Part shown: positions 12,516 to 40,364 of the stretch, one piece after another | Layout: each line of letters starts with the position of its first letter | How positions within the stretch are numbered: the first letter of the stretch is position 1 | Source: Centroberyx gerrardi | Taxonomy: Eukaryota > Chordata > Actinopteri > Beryciformes > Berycidae | Direction: 5' to 3' | NCBI RefSeq assembly: GCF_048128805.1 | Contig: NC_135997.1 | Span: forward strand, 22,987,815 to 23,051,814 | Length of the DNA stretch: 64,000 nucleotides | The notes under the pieces: model-generated | Told to the model about the DNA's origin: nothing | Seen by the model: only the letters and a program-made list of their open reading frames with translations | Database searches by the model: none | Translations under genes and position numbers: made by a program

Positions 12516-12797
12516 TCAAGTTCTTGGCTTGAAGAAGCTCAAGCGGACTCCATCTTCTCCTTTTTCTTCTCCTTTTTTCTCTCCTTCCTCTGAGTTGGGG
12601 TAAGGAGCTCCCCTTATTATGGAAGGCTTCTTGGACTTTTTGTGGAGTTTTTGATCTTCTTCTCCAGAGCCTCCCACCTCTGCCTCTCTGTTGGCCTCGG
12701 CCTGCTCCTCCATCAGCACGGAACTTTTTCAGCTCTTCAATTTCCAGCTCCGAGCCTTTGAGCTTTATGGTCTGCTCAAGGTTGCGGTCAATTTGAT
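12516..12797 (-). pseudogene. Possible coding remnant, C-terminal coiled-coil-like fragment
   Basis: On the minus strand, one frame reads NLEQTIKLKGSELEIEELKK, like a heptad coiled coil. A second frame, shifted by one base near 12720, continues LMEEQAEANREAEV and then a Lys/Glu-rich tail to a TGA at 12516-12518. The two pieces together look like the charged C-terminus of some cytoskeletal or coiled-coil protein interrupted by a frameshift. I do not recognise the parent gene and see no introns or poly(A) trace. It may be chance purine-rich sequence. Confidence 0.25.
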
Positions 12798-14818
12798 AAC
12801 ATCAACTGGAGAACTGTTTGGAATTGAATGTTTTGTGTCAACAACACAACTAAAGAAATTTCATTTAAAATGATTCACTTAAGCGTGGAAGGGCCCTTGA
12901 ATCAAACCCCTAACTGTGTAAACCATTAGCAGTTGGACAGGTACAACGTGGCGATGTTTGTCTCTCTATCTGTCCGGGCTCCTAGGATGACATGGATTGC
13001 TCCGTGAGCCTGTCTGATCTCTGTGTATGAGTGGTATGCCTAGCTGGCCCGCTCGACAGTCGACAAAGCCCCGGCGGGATAACAACATAGTGACAGCTGA
13101 CTGCCTTAAAAAAAAGCACCGCAGGCTGGGTATTAGGCCATACCACCAACAATTTACTTAATTTGCAGTGATAAAACACAGAAGTGAAGTGACAAAAACA
13201 CAGTGATAAAACACACACTAATTAAAACACAGACAGAAGGGGACCAAACAAATTCATGCAGGAGAGATATAAAAAAAACCAAGAGGCTTATAAAAAACAT
13301 TTCACCTCAAAACAAATCAAATTTTATCGGCAAGTACTTTGAGAACTACTAATTGGATCCTCTACAACCTTTTCTTCTTCAACTGTTCAAACTAAAAAGT
13401 ATTGACACTGTCACTTGAGGGACCAAATTTATCAGCTCTATAAATAAGTCATCATGACTTGGAAAGTGTGATAATAATAAAGACTGTTTACTTGGTATGG
13501 ATGATAATTTAGGCTGCTTGTTTACTGACCCATTCCTTTCACAAAGGGACCAAGCTGTTGTAGAATCTGGTTCACAAAAGAAGTCAAATTGCCAAAGTTT
13601 TGACGGTGGGGCTTGGTAAGGGTGGGTGTGGGTTTGAGGGGCATGTACAGAGCCAAGCAGGTGCTCTCTAGGCAATCCCAAAAATACCCCCTCAAGAAAA
13701 CACAAGTGGAGCAAGAAGGACAAGGGAAGACAGGGAGGTTGTTCATGAAAATCCAAGAAAAAGTCCAAGAAGAAAGTCCAAGAAAAGTCCAAGGGTTTAT
13801 TAGAATGTCAAGATACTGTCAGCAATTAGTTGCTAAGCCTCATAGCCAAGAAGCCACGGCTGTTCATCATATTACATAACAGTGTGTATATCCAACCCAT
13901 TATGACACTTCATCTTAATTTCACCCTGTCAGCGTCTATCTAGAAATCTTCAGAGATTAGTTTTTCATCTCACGGCCCTTTCTTTAATACATGAAAACTA
14001 AGACCTGTAGTCTGGTGTAAACTACACACGCAACCACAAGTCTTGACCACAGGTCTTGTGCGACAGCTGCGAGCTGGCAGCTCTGTGGACTATTACAGAG
14101 GGAGAGTGCGGGGGTGCAGGGGTGCGGTGTGGGGGATTGCTGAAATGCCAAAGCTTGCGTATCTTTCACTGTGGCCCATTTGAGATATTACTCTCAGGCA
14201 GTTATTAGCTCATGCTTGATGATATACCTCTACACGATGGTAAAGCCTATCTGACGGCTCCTCAGAGGCTGGAACAATGCCGTGAGGAACCCGCTGACAT
14301 GATCCTTTAGCCCTTACTGTGCTGGAAGACCCATATAGGCTAATATGACACCCCTCAGAGGGAGAGCAACTTTCACAGGAGCTTATCCAATCAGATATAT
14401 TAGCTTTGTATGAATATCTCTGATGGATGGAGACCAGAGTGTTGTGACCACTCTGTCTGGTGTTGATCTCAGTAGAACTATGGATAGGATTGTGTAGATG
14501 AGGTATTAGCCTATTCATTGAACTATATCCCCAATCCTTTCCTTTGGCACTGATAGGCGTGAAAATGTACAGTGGGTGTAAATTTAAAGCATCATAATCA
14601 ACTTATTTCTAATTTGTTTTTTGCTTACATTTAGTTTTTTAGGCTTCCAAAATGAAATGTTTTGATTGAAGCTTTCAGGGTGAAAATTAGGTCATTATTA
14701 TCAGTATGTTTCTCTCCCCTAACCCACTTCAGAAGAGGACTCTCTACCTCCTTGAGTCCCGACCCTCTAGTTCCTGCCTGTCGTTGAGGGGGTGTTTAGA
14801 AATAGGAACAGACGTCTT

Positions 14819-14819
<1 letters not shown>

Positions 14820-14874
<55 letters not shown>
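14820..14874. repeat. GT microsatellite
   Basis: A 55-base uninterrupted GT run about 330 bases upstream of tpm1 exon 1a; alternating purine-pyrimidine sequence of this kind can adopt Z-DNA. Confidence 0.95.
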
Positions 14875-14877
<3 letters not shown>

Positions 14878-14949
14878 GGAGGGATGCCTCCTTGACGCCC
14901 CATACCCCATGTATAGTCATACAAGCGGTCAAATGTCTTGGAAGAGCGA

Positions 14950-15205
14950 ATCACTGAAGAGATCCAGAAAAAAGACTGGGCCCACGTTGGCGAGCAGCTG
15001 GAGTTGCTTCCAAAAAAGTATTGGGTATCCAAGCGGATCTAGTAACTCCTCAGCCAAAGTACATATTTGACTCACTACAGCCGGGGCGAGCTCGCACTCC
15101 AGCTTGGCGTTCAGTGTGGTTCAGACGCTCGAAGCCTCTCGCCCTTTTTCATTCAGTGTCTTATTTGTTTGTCGTTGGCGCGGCCACCCCCGACACTAAG
15201 CAGCC
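14950..15205 (+). promoter_or_regulatory. tpm1: Probable tpm1 upstream promoter and 5'UTR (exon 1a)
   Basis: The sequence before the exon 1a ATG becomes GC-richer. An E-box CAGCTG lies at 14995-15000 and a CArG-like CCAAAAAAGT at about 15010-15019, one base off the SRF consensus. No clear TATA box is seen and the transcription start is not marked. Muscle-type regulation is inferred from the family. Confidence 0.45.
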
Positions 15206-24761
<9,556 letters not shown>

Positions 24762-24825
24762 CACCGCTCCCCGTCTCCCCACGTTGCCCCATGTGCTCTG
24801 AAGCTGTATGGGTCGCTCCCGTCTA

Positions 24826-25103
24826 TGGCTGGTGGCTGCAGACCTCCAGCGATGGGCCCGTCTCCAGCTGCTCCAGCAGCAGGACCCTGTCACGTGGCCT
24901 GTTGCAAGAGGTGGATTTGTTTTAAATATTGTTGTCGATTTTAAATAAACTTAGATGCTGAAAGTCCTTGTACTACCTTCACATTCATAGTTTCAAAAAT
25001 CAACGTCACTTCCACCTCTTGCAGCAGGCCCCGGATCACGTGACGGGGTCCTGCTGCTGGAGCAGCCAGAGAGGGGCCTGACGCTGGAGGTCTGCAGCCA
25101 GAC
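24826..25103 (+). repeat. tpm1: Long imperfect inverted repeat in the tpm1 9d 3'UTR
   Basis: The left arm 24826-24914 and right arm 25011-25103 are reverse complements over about 85-90 bases with scattered mismatches; both include GCTGCAGACCTCCAGC or its complement and GAGGTGGA/TCCACCTC at the inner ends. The spacer is about 96 bases and holds a polyadenylation signal (24944-24949). Transcripts reaching the distal signal near 25687 would form a long RNA stem. Confidence 0.85.
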
Positions 25104-25692
25104 CCCATTGGTGGGATAATATGGGGCGTTGTGTTTACGCATCTTCACTGACCTCGTCACCCTGAGGGATCAAGCTCTGCACGAGGTAGCACAAACATAG
25201 CTTTGGTGAGCTACTGTTAATTTATGCCGTTTCCTTTATACACTGTCATCAAAGGGCAATTGATTTTCACTGTATATCTTTTGATAAGTTTAAATGTATA
25301 TGTTGGGAGACTTTGCACTTTTTTTGGGGGGGGGGGGGGGGGAAACTATACTGCACATATCCATTGTGAACAAAGCCATAATTTCAGCCAAGGTTATATA
25401 AAAGGGAGTTTTATTGTTTGTACTTTTGTAACTTGCTTGTGTGTCATTGTTTCTCCTGTATTAACTGTAAAAATGTACCTGAGCTTCAGTGATTATTATA
25501 CACTTATAATTTATCAAGTAAGAGGTGCTTAGGACAATTGCATGAATGTACTGTATTGTGTCCTGGCTAAGTGAAAGAAATGTTGGTGCACTGTACTCAC
25601 TTTTCTGTCTTTGAAATGTTTTTTGAAAATTAAGATTTGTTGGATTTTCTCTCTCCCCGTTTTATCTTGGAAATGTAAAGAACATTAATAAA
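24944..25692 (+). promoter_or_regulatory. tpm1: Proximal and distal polyadenylation signals after tpm1 exon 9d
   Basis: AATAAA occurs at 24944-24949 and 25687-25692. Choice between them would exclude or include the right arm of the inverted repeat and the 17-base G run at 25326-25342. Confidence 0.6.
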
Positions 25693-25792
25693 GGGTTAGA
25701 TCAAGTATAATTTATTCTGAAAGCTTGACTTTATTACAAATGTTTTACTCACTTAGGCTTGATGAACATGTTTGCACTTACACCAAAGAAGC

Positions 25793-25826
<34 letters not shown>

Positions 25827-26490
25827 CTATTATAAGTATCATAAAAAATAGACCTAGGACACTGGCCAGTAGCATGTGTTGATGGCTTAATGACAAATAT
25901 TAAAGAACTTTTATGAAGACGAAGTAAAACTTTCAGCTTCTCATTAGTATGTGTATATCTACTTCCTGTAGGGCTTTATGTACTTTGTGTATTGTGATTG
26001 TTAATCTGATATAATGTCATAGAGTAAAGGTTTTGCTGTTGCCCATATACAGTATTCATGCAGTCACAGCATAAGAAGTGCTAAACTGTATGGTAGTCAA
26101 CAGTATTTCTGGAAATACAACGCGCTACGATGATGTAATGAAGTATTAAAGGTAGGTAAACTATATCATCCAGTTGGGGATCATCATAAGGCAAACCACC
26201 ACCAATAAAAAAAATGTGTATATTCAGAAGAGCATTGTTTTGCTCAAGATCCGATCTTCATACAGTTTACATCAGTATGATGTTATTTAGCTACTGTGAT
26301 TAATTTGCCAGCCTAAAGTGGATAAACTCTTCTGCACATAAAAAAGGTGAAAACCTGCTTGGTTGGTAACGGCCCTCCTCGCCACAGGGGGCGGTATGTA
26401 TCCTCCACGTGCCAGGCAGCGGTGCAAAGAGCAAAGGTGAAAGGTCGTAGCTGGGCAGCCGTGTTGGGAGCCACGATTTGAGAAGAAGAC
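25693..26490. other. tpm1-fbxo22 intergenic region
   Basis: About 800 bases with no gene. It has an ATAG tetranucleotide repeat (about 25795-25827). The GC-richer stretch 26370-26490 before the fbxo22 ATG, including CACGTG at about 26408, is the likely fbxo22 promoter/5'UTR. The short spacing implies compact, same-strand neighbours. Confidence 0.6.
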
Positions 26491-34015
<7,525 letters not shown>

Positions 34016-35905
34016 CTGACTGCCCGCCCTGCAGTGACAGTGGTCAGACGGGCAGAACGACACACAGTGCACCTATTCGGAGCAGCAGTCGGGAGCGATC
34101 ATCATCCTGCGCAGTGTGTTACTCACATCACGACTCGCGATATTGCTGTCGCCATTACCGCTCATAAAGCAGGAAAAGTATCCATTCCATATGCCATTGA
34201 TGTAATAGTAACATTTGGGAAATCATGACACAGCTTCATATAAAAACTAGTGAGTTTCACAAAGTTTCGATTCAAGAGTTCTGAAAAGACGATACTGATC
34301 ATCTCTTTTGTCATTCATATGTAATATAGCAGTCTTGTAAAATATAAATGTATATATTTTTCCCCAAATTACGCCCACATTCAAGGCATATCTTACCTTC
34401 TGATATCAACCTCATGGTCTGTTTGCTTTGCGTTCGAGTAAATTATAAACACTTATGTATCCCAGGCTATAGTTATAATTGTTGATTCAGAGAAGGCACT
34501 TTTTATTTGTGTAATTAAGAGAAGGAGGATGGTCCCTTTTCCCAAAATCAAGGCAATCTTGATTTGAATGCTCTTCCCAGTTATGTAGGCTTTTACCTGT
34601 TTTTGTTTTTACATAAGGAAAAACATAAGGTGTCATTGGGTACAATGATTTCAGTCAGAATCTTACAGAGTGCCTCTTTTTTTTTTGTCTGCATGTCAGG
34701 TCATATTTCTAGCTACCTACTTCCTACCGCTAACGGTCGGGCTTATTGGTCACTTTGTCTCCCCAGTTTCTGCAGCTTAAAGGGAAAATGCATCCTAAAA
34801 CAGAATTTATGTTATGCGAATGGTCTTGGGCAGTTCGATCAATATTTTTCAGCAGGATACTGCTCTCTGGCAAATGCTGGAAACCGCAAAATGAAGCTAA
34901 TAACCTGTGATGTCATCAGGAGACAGTCATTGCGGTCGCTCCATTGACGGTGTCACAATGACACAGACTGGCAAAAAGTGTGTTTTTAGTTTAGCCTTGG
35001 CTCTCCTACGATTTGTTACTTTGGGAGTTGTTCAAGTTTGCAAATTGAGGCTGAATTGTCCAGGGTCATAGGAAAAATGTGAAATCTGTTTTAGGATGCA
35101 TTTATTTTTCTTTTAACAGGTTATTCCAAAGTAATATGAAAACTGAAGGTGAAATATGTAGAGGACCCTTCTCTGTTTTGTAATGGGCATGGTGGTCAAT
35201 GCATAACATTTCACAGGCACGATGAAGGCTTGGCTATTAAGGAAGGGTGTCTGGTATTTTTGCTAAAAACATGAATGGTAAAAGATAATTTTGAAATCTT
35301 GATAGTCATATTCTGAGACTAACTCCCCATTTGCACATTTGAAACCCTGTCAAAATTGTAGAGATGCCTTTGATAGAATAGTGCCCTCTGTCAAAAGTCA
35401 TTGGATGTTACACCATTCACATCTAGATTCTTTGCTAGATGGCCCTGTCATTTTTTGATGTCTTGCTTTTCATTTACTCACTGTGAAAAATATCCTGAGG
35501 AGATAAAGGTGCAATTTACAAACTTTTTTTTGGTTAAGTAGTTTTGCAGATCTCTTTGTATGTTTAAAATAGCTTTTCTGCACACACTGCAGCCATGGTT
35601 GTTGCAAGACTGGTTGTGTTCTGATCAGTTCTGTTGTTTTACTTTGTTTAATAGTTAATTGTTTTTTTTAATCAACGAGAAGCTCAGTTAATTGCCAACA
35701 GTATCTTCCATCTATGTATAATACACACAATCTGTCCTTATAGTTTTTGATCAGGGGATTATTTGTATTTTAAGCCAGCCTTTGGCTTGGTTGAACAAAA
35801 TAGTTTTGATGTACATGCACTTTTCTACAGGATGTGCCAAATCATATCTGTTCAGAATTACTCATCTGCTCATTTTCTCAATAAATGACAAACACTGAAT
35901 ATTTT
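34016..35905 (+). other. fbxo22: fbxo22 3'UTR
   Basis: About 1.9 kb without coding potential, ending at AATAAA 35880-35885 followed by T-rich sequence. It contains an inverted-repeat-bounded insert at 34776-35115. Confidence 0.7.
34776..35115. repeat. MITE-like insert in the fbxo22 3'UTR
   Basis: An exact 18-base inverted repeat (AAATGCATCCTAAAACAG at 34786-34803, complement at 35086-35103) with weaker extension bounds about 340 bases. A related end (CATCCTAAAACAG) recurs at 39451-39463. Confidence 0.6.
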
Positions 35906-36400
35906 CTTGTTTTTCCTTTATTTTTTCAAACCCCTACATTGCACGGTAGAATCCAGTTCAGCGGCATCTTAAAACAGTCCTCTAAGCCCAGTGGGTTTAC
36001 TCAGTGTGACTATAGGCCTGATACAATTAATTCAGATCACCCGTTTTCTTCATTTGCGCACACCCTGAAGTCCCAGCCTTAGCCTATAACATCCTCAGCA
36101 GCCCACGTCCAGGCGTGCTTAAATAAAGGAAGAGACGCTATGAGATTGATTGATGTGCGCTTTAACCATCGACTGGCTAATCCCGATGAATGACAAACGG
36201 TTAAGCCAATTGCTATAAAGGCAATTTATATTCCCATAGTATCTTTATTTTAGGAAACCAGAGAAAAAAAAACCGCTCATGACACGGAGAGGGACGACCT
36301 ACCAGGCGTAAAGCTAATAAAACCAAGTGTGGCGATAAACCGCTCTCAAATTGGCCTTATCGGGAACGGAGAAAATCTCCACGCACAGACACACACACAT
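35906..36400. other. fbxo22-tmem266 intergenic region
   Basis: About 500 bases with no gene or clear motif, moving from AT-rich into the GC-richer tmem266 5' region. Confidence 0.5.
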
Positions 36401-36720
36401 CCACCCCACAGACAACATTTTTAGACTGCTATGTCGTGACCGGAGCGATGCAAATGTCACACGATTCATTGGCTACTGTCAGTCTCCGGCACGAAAACGT
36501 CAATGTTTTGATGGCGTTTGGATGAAAATTGAGCCCTTGTGTTGCCCGGCTGCTGCTGTGGAAGCGGGTAGGTGGAGAGCCGAGGCTTTCTCGGCGTTAT
36601 TTCAGCACCTGGACAGCTCCTTCTCCTCTCGCAGGGTTCCCCGCTGCGCTCGCCGGGGAAACCCTCGGATGAAGAGGAGCGGATCTGGATCTGGATCTGG
36701 ATCTGGAGCGGCAGCACACA

Positions 36721-36811
<91 letters not shown>

Positions 36812-37147
36812 CCAGACAGGAGGATGCACTTAAGGTCGTGATTTGATCGGTCAGATACACTCAAGAAGAGCTAATATGATATTGCCGAATGACGATGCTT
36901 CTTGCATTTGAGCTCCAGCCCTCCTTCGGTTTTGCACTGGAATCCAAAGCGGCGCCAGTGGGAGCAGCAGAAGCAGCAGCAGCAGGGTGCTCGTCCAATG
37001 CAAAAGTGCTAAGGATAGCTGCAGCCTACACACACTGCGAGCCCGCTGCTGCTTCACTTACTCCGATCACCGCCGAGGGAGACATTACCATCAGCAAGGG
37101 GGCAGCGGGAGGCGCGAGTACCCGTTAACAATGTAAATCTCGGACAG
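36400..37147 (+). promoter_or_regulatory. tmem266: Probable tmem266 promoter and non-coding exon 1
   Basis: CpG-containing GC-rich sequence carries GGATCT hexamer repeats (36681-36706) and an 85-base CT run (36724-36808). A plausible leader exon ends CGGACAG at 37147 before donor GTAGGT. The transcription start cannot be fixed. The assignment rests on position and on the absence of another nearby gene. Confidence 0.5.
36681..36808. repeat. GGATCT hexamer repeat and CT microsatellite
   Basis: Four tandem GGATCT units precede an uninterrupted CT run of about 85 bases, in the putative tmem266 promoter or leader. Confidence 0.95.
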
Positions 37148-38338
37148 GTAGGTCCTTTGGTCCGAATAAATAATTGATCCCACTTTATGTAGAACGAGGA
37201 CACCCCGGCTATTTTACGCACTACTCTCACTTGGTTTCTCCTCTCTGGAATCAGATACAACAGCAAGTAAATGAGTTCAGTCTTAGCACAGGTGCATGCT
37301 GTGGGATTATTAGTCTGATGGCAGGAGCCTTAAAAATCAGGGTTCATGTCAATTTATGCACCCAGCTTTATTTGTGGAGGTTGAATGTTTCATCCTATAG
37401 GATTGTAAGCTATAGGCAAATGCTTAAGGGTCTAATTAAAAGTTTAAAGTTAATATTAAAAGTTAATTAAAAGTAATGATGTTTGGGGTTACAACACTCT
37501 TTGGGTGGCTACTTGACTTTCACTTAGTCCAGTGAAGTTTATCCTTTTAAAATATCATTTATCAAGCCTGTAAATGAAAATAAAAATCAATGTGACACGT
37601 TTTTAAGTCCGAGTGCAGACTATAGGATGCTGTATTTGTCATATCGTTAAGCAATCTAGTCCATTGTAAACGGTGTTTCTCTTTTTCTTTGCGTTTACAT
37701 TGCCAATAATCTTTCTGTAAGTTACAAAGCCATGAGGCTGGAGTTTCTTTCAGCTTGATATCAGGGGTTCGCCTCTGTCACTTTTATAAAAAAAAAACAT
37801 AGCCTACCCAAGGCCAAGCACTTGAATAGGTTCCTCATGTGCTTTATGGCTTGTCCCAGAGATTGATTCAAATTGCTCTAAACATGTTCACTATGTGCTA
37901 CAGCTTGTGATACAAAATATATATTTTTCATCACATATTTTACATCACAGAATACACAGAATAGAATACAAAAAAAATCAACACTTGAAAATCTTATTGA
38001 TGACATGCAGTCGTGATGAAATTTTACTTGGACAGCAAATTTTACTAAAACTACATTATCAAATGTCTCTCATGTCAGAATATGTGATGTTATTAAGAAC
38101 TGACATGCTATTTTAAGTGTCAGTATACAACGCTAGAGATACAGGGCGTCAAACTAACTTTTTGGCTCTCCAGCCACTGCGGCTAGTGAATTCAAAAAGT
38201 TACCAGCAATTCAGAATATTCACTAGCCAATTGAAAAACATGAATTGTAACATTGCATTTCGCTATATTTGAGCCACTAAATCAAAAATGCATGGATTAT
38301 AAGTCGTTCACTTGCAATAATGATGGTGTTATTCCCAG

Positions 38339-38469
38339 GTGCAACATGAGAGCAGCATCTATCAGGTGAACTGCAGTGCTAAAAGAGGCAGAACAGAGTG
38401 GAAACCTTGTGAGAACCACCACACCACCTCTCTCCTCTCTCCATCACCCAGCAACATGGCTAACGCTGA
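38339..38469 (+). CDS. tmem266: tmem266 first coding exon
   Basis: Acceptor TTCCCAG and donor GTAAGT bound it. ATG is at 38456 (CAACATGG), giving M-A-N-A plus two bases. The 117 bases before it are 5'UTR and contain another ATG (38345), out of the main frame. Confidence 0.75.
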
Positions 38470-40325
38470 GTAAGTACAGTCCACACACTGCTCACCACGG
38501 ATCTCTTCCCTTTCTCTTCCTCACTCCCTCTTTCTCTTCATATTCCACGTCACCAGTGTCTAACCATTGAAAATGCATTGAAAAACGGCATAAATGCATG
38601 ATTGTCAATGGAGGAAAAACATGTTAGAGATGCACAGTGTCTGTAAGACGTAGGCCATATTCTTATTTTGCATTTCTTCCCCTCTCTTTGTCCTCTTTCC
38701 TTCACTTCACACTTATTTTCCCAGCCTGCCTCTCATCTTTTCCTTCTTCACTCTACCCCCTCTCTTTCTCTATTCCCCTAGTTCTCCGTGTCTCCATTTC
38801 TACAACATGACCTTTGTTCACTGAGACACCGCTACTGGTCAGGCGTCTCTGACCCTCGTCACCCTGAATGCTAAACACAGACACACACACACACACAGAT
38901 GCAGATGCACACAAACATACGCACACACGCAGCGCTGGCTGTGGAGCATCCATCTTACAGCGATACACACAGATCACTATGTTAATCCTTACTCGCCGCT
39001 GCATGGGAAATTCCAACCTTCTCCCACCTGTCCACCTGCAATTTTTTCCTAGCTTTAGTGTATACTGTAAATGGTTGATATATTGCTGTGAGTGTGCAGT
39101 ACTTGTGTGACATTTTGTGCATGTGTGTATGCACAAATTACATGCCTGTATGTTTGTGAGTATGTGAGGACAAGGAGACAAAGAGAAAGTAAGAGGTAAG
39201 AGAGAACACTGAAAATCATTTTTCTCTGTCAACTGACGATTCTGCTGGCGTAGCACGACTTTCTAATTTGTCTCGTCTTAACTAGCCGCATTTATTCTCT
39301 TGACCTAGATGAATAGCCCCAAATCATTGCTCCATTTGTGCTTTTATAAGAGAACCAATTCTGTTGTTGGTCCCATACAGAGCTCAGCTCAGCTGGGCTC
39401 AGTAGCAATGCCATATCACACAGTGGTCCCTTGTGTTTAAGAAGAAAATACATCCTAAAACAGAATAAGTACTGTATATCTTAATGTGGCTGGAGACAGT
39501 TAATTTGCAAACATGAAGTGGAGCAAAAGTAAACACTCTTGACCAGGTCATTAAGATGTACAGTAAATTATCTGCTGCTTCATTGGCAGTGGATGGGAAA
39601 CGGACATTTAATTTGAGCATAGTAGCCAGCATGACTCTATGAGGAGGCATATATCGGCATATTCTTCATAATTGTCGTCTCTTTAATTAAACAAAGCCCA
39701 TTTGGATGTAAAAACCCAAGCAAATATTCTACGAGTTCACAAGTCAGTCTGCAGGTTGAGCAACTCTGGGTTCACCTCCTAATGATGTCATAGATTAGAG
39801 GCTTGTCTCTCTGGTTTCTAGCTTTAAGAAAAAACTTGTTCACAAATCTAATCTGAAGAGTCCAAGATCATGGGAATAATATGTAAATTGTGTTTTGGGG
39901 TGGATTTTCCCTTTAAGATTCTGAAGGGCTCTCGGTGCTGGACAGGACCATTCATCTTTCTCCCCACGTCGCTGTTTACCCTGTTGTTTATTCAATGCCA
40001 GTGGGAGGGTGGAGAGGTTGGACGGCTCTGCCTCTTTTGTTCAGAAGGTGGGAGTTGACAAGCACATGGTGTCTCTCTGTCTGTTGGGGGAAATGCTGTC
40101 CACGAGCGGCCCGATATTCCTCCTAATTGGCTCTTTTCATAAGCACGTTGACATAATGTACTCAGTTTATTAGTTATGGATAATAACAAATCTAGGGTGG
40201 GAGATCTCCATCGCATGCATTAAGGTTCAGCAGCACTGTTGTTTAAGAGGGAACAATGTTTTTGATCCCTAACTTGAGCAATTATTTCATAGCTGGAAAT
40301 ATTTATTTTTTTTATGAAGTCATGT

Positions 40326-40364
<39 letters not shown>

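Larger units (their letters stand above)
8071..15080. other. Intergenic region between tln2 and tpm1
   Basis: No gene is recognisable on either strand. It contains CA/GT microsatellites at about 9705-9748, 9909-9948, 10753-10779, 12432-12467 and 14820-14874, and a GA run at 10027-10049. A weak coiled-coil-like remnant lies on the minus strand at 12516-12797, and short AAGTCCAAG-type repeats at about 13750-13795. The last few hundred bases before 15,200 should hold the tpm1 upstream promoter. Confidence 0.6.

Noticed and set aside
26385..26400. CTCF-like CCACAGGGGGCGG near fbxo22
   Set aside because: One base is missing from the core consensus spacing, so I do not call it; the same is true of CCACTAGGGGCAG at about 58601.
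36351..36864. Open frames of 89-160 residues over the tmem266 promoter
   Set aside because: Most of each product is Ser-Leu or Arg-Glu repeat from the CT run; no family resemblance.
38753..39256. 167-residue minus-strand open frame in tmem266 intron 2
   Set aside because: Contains Cys-Val repeats from a CA tract and no recognisable domain.
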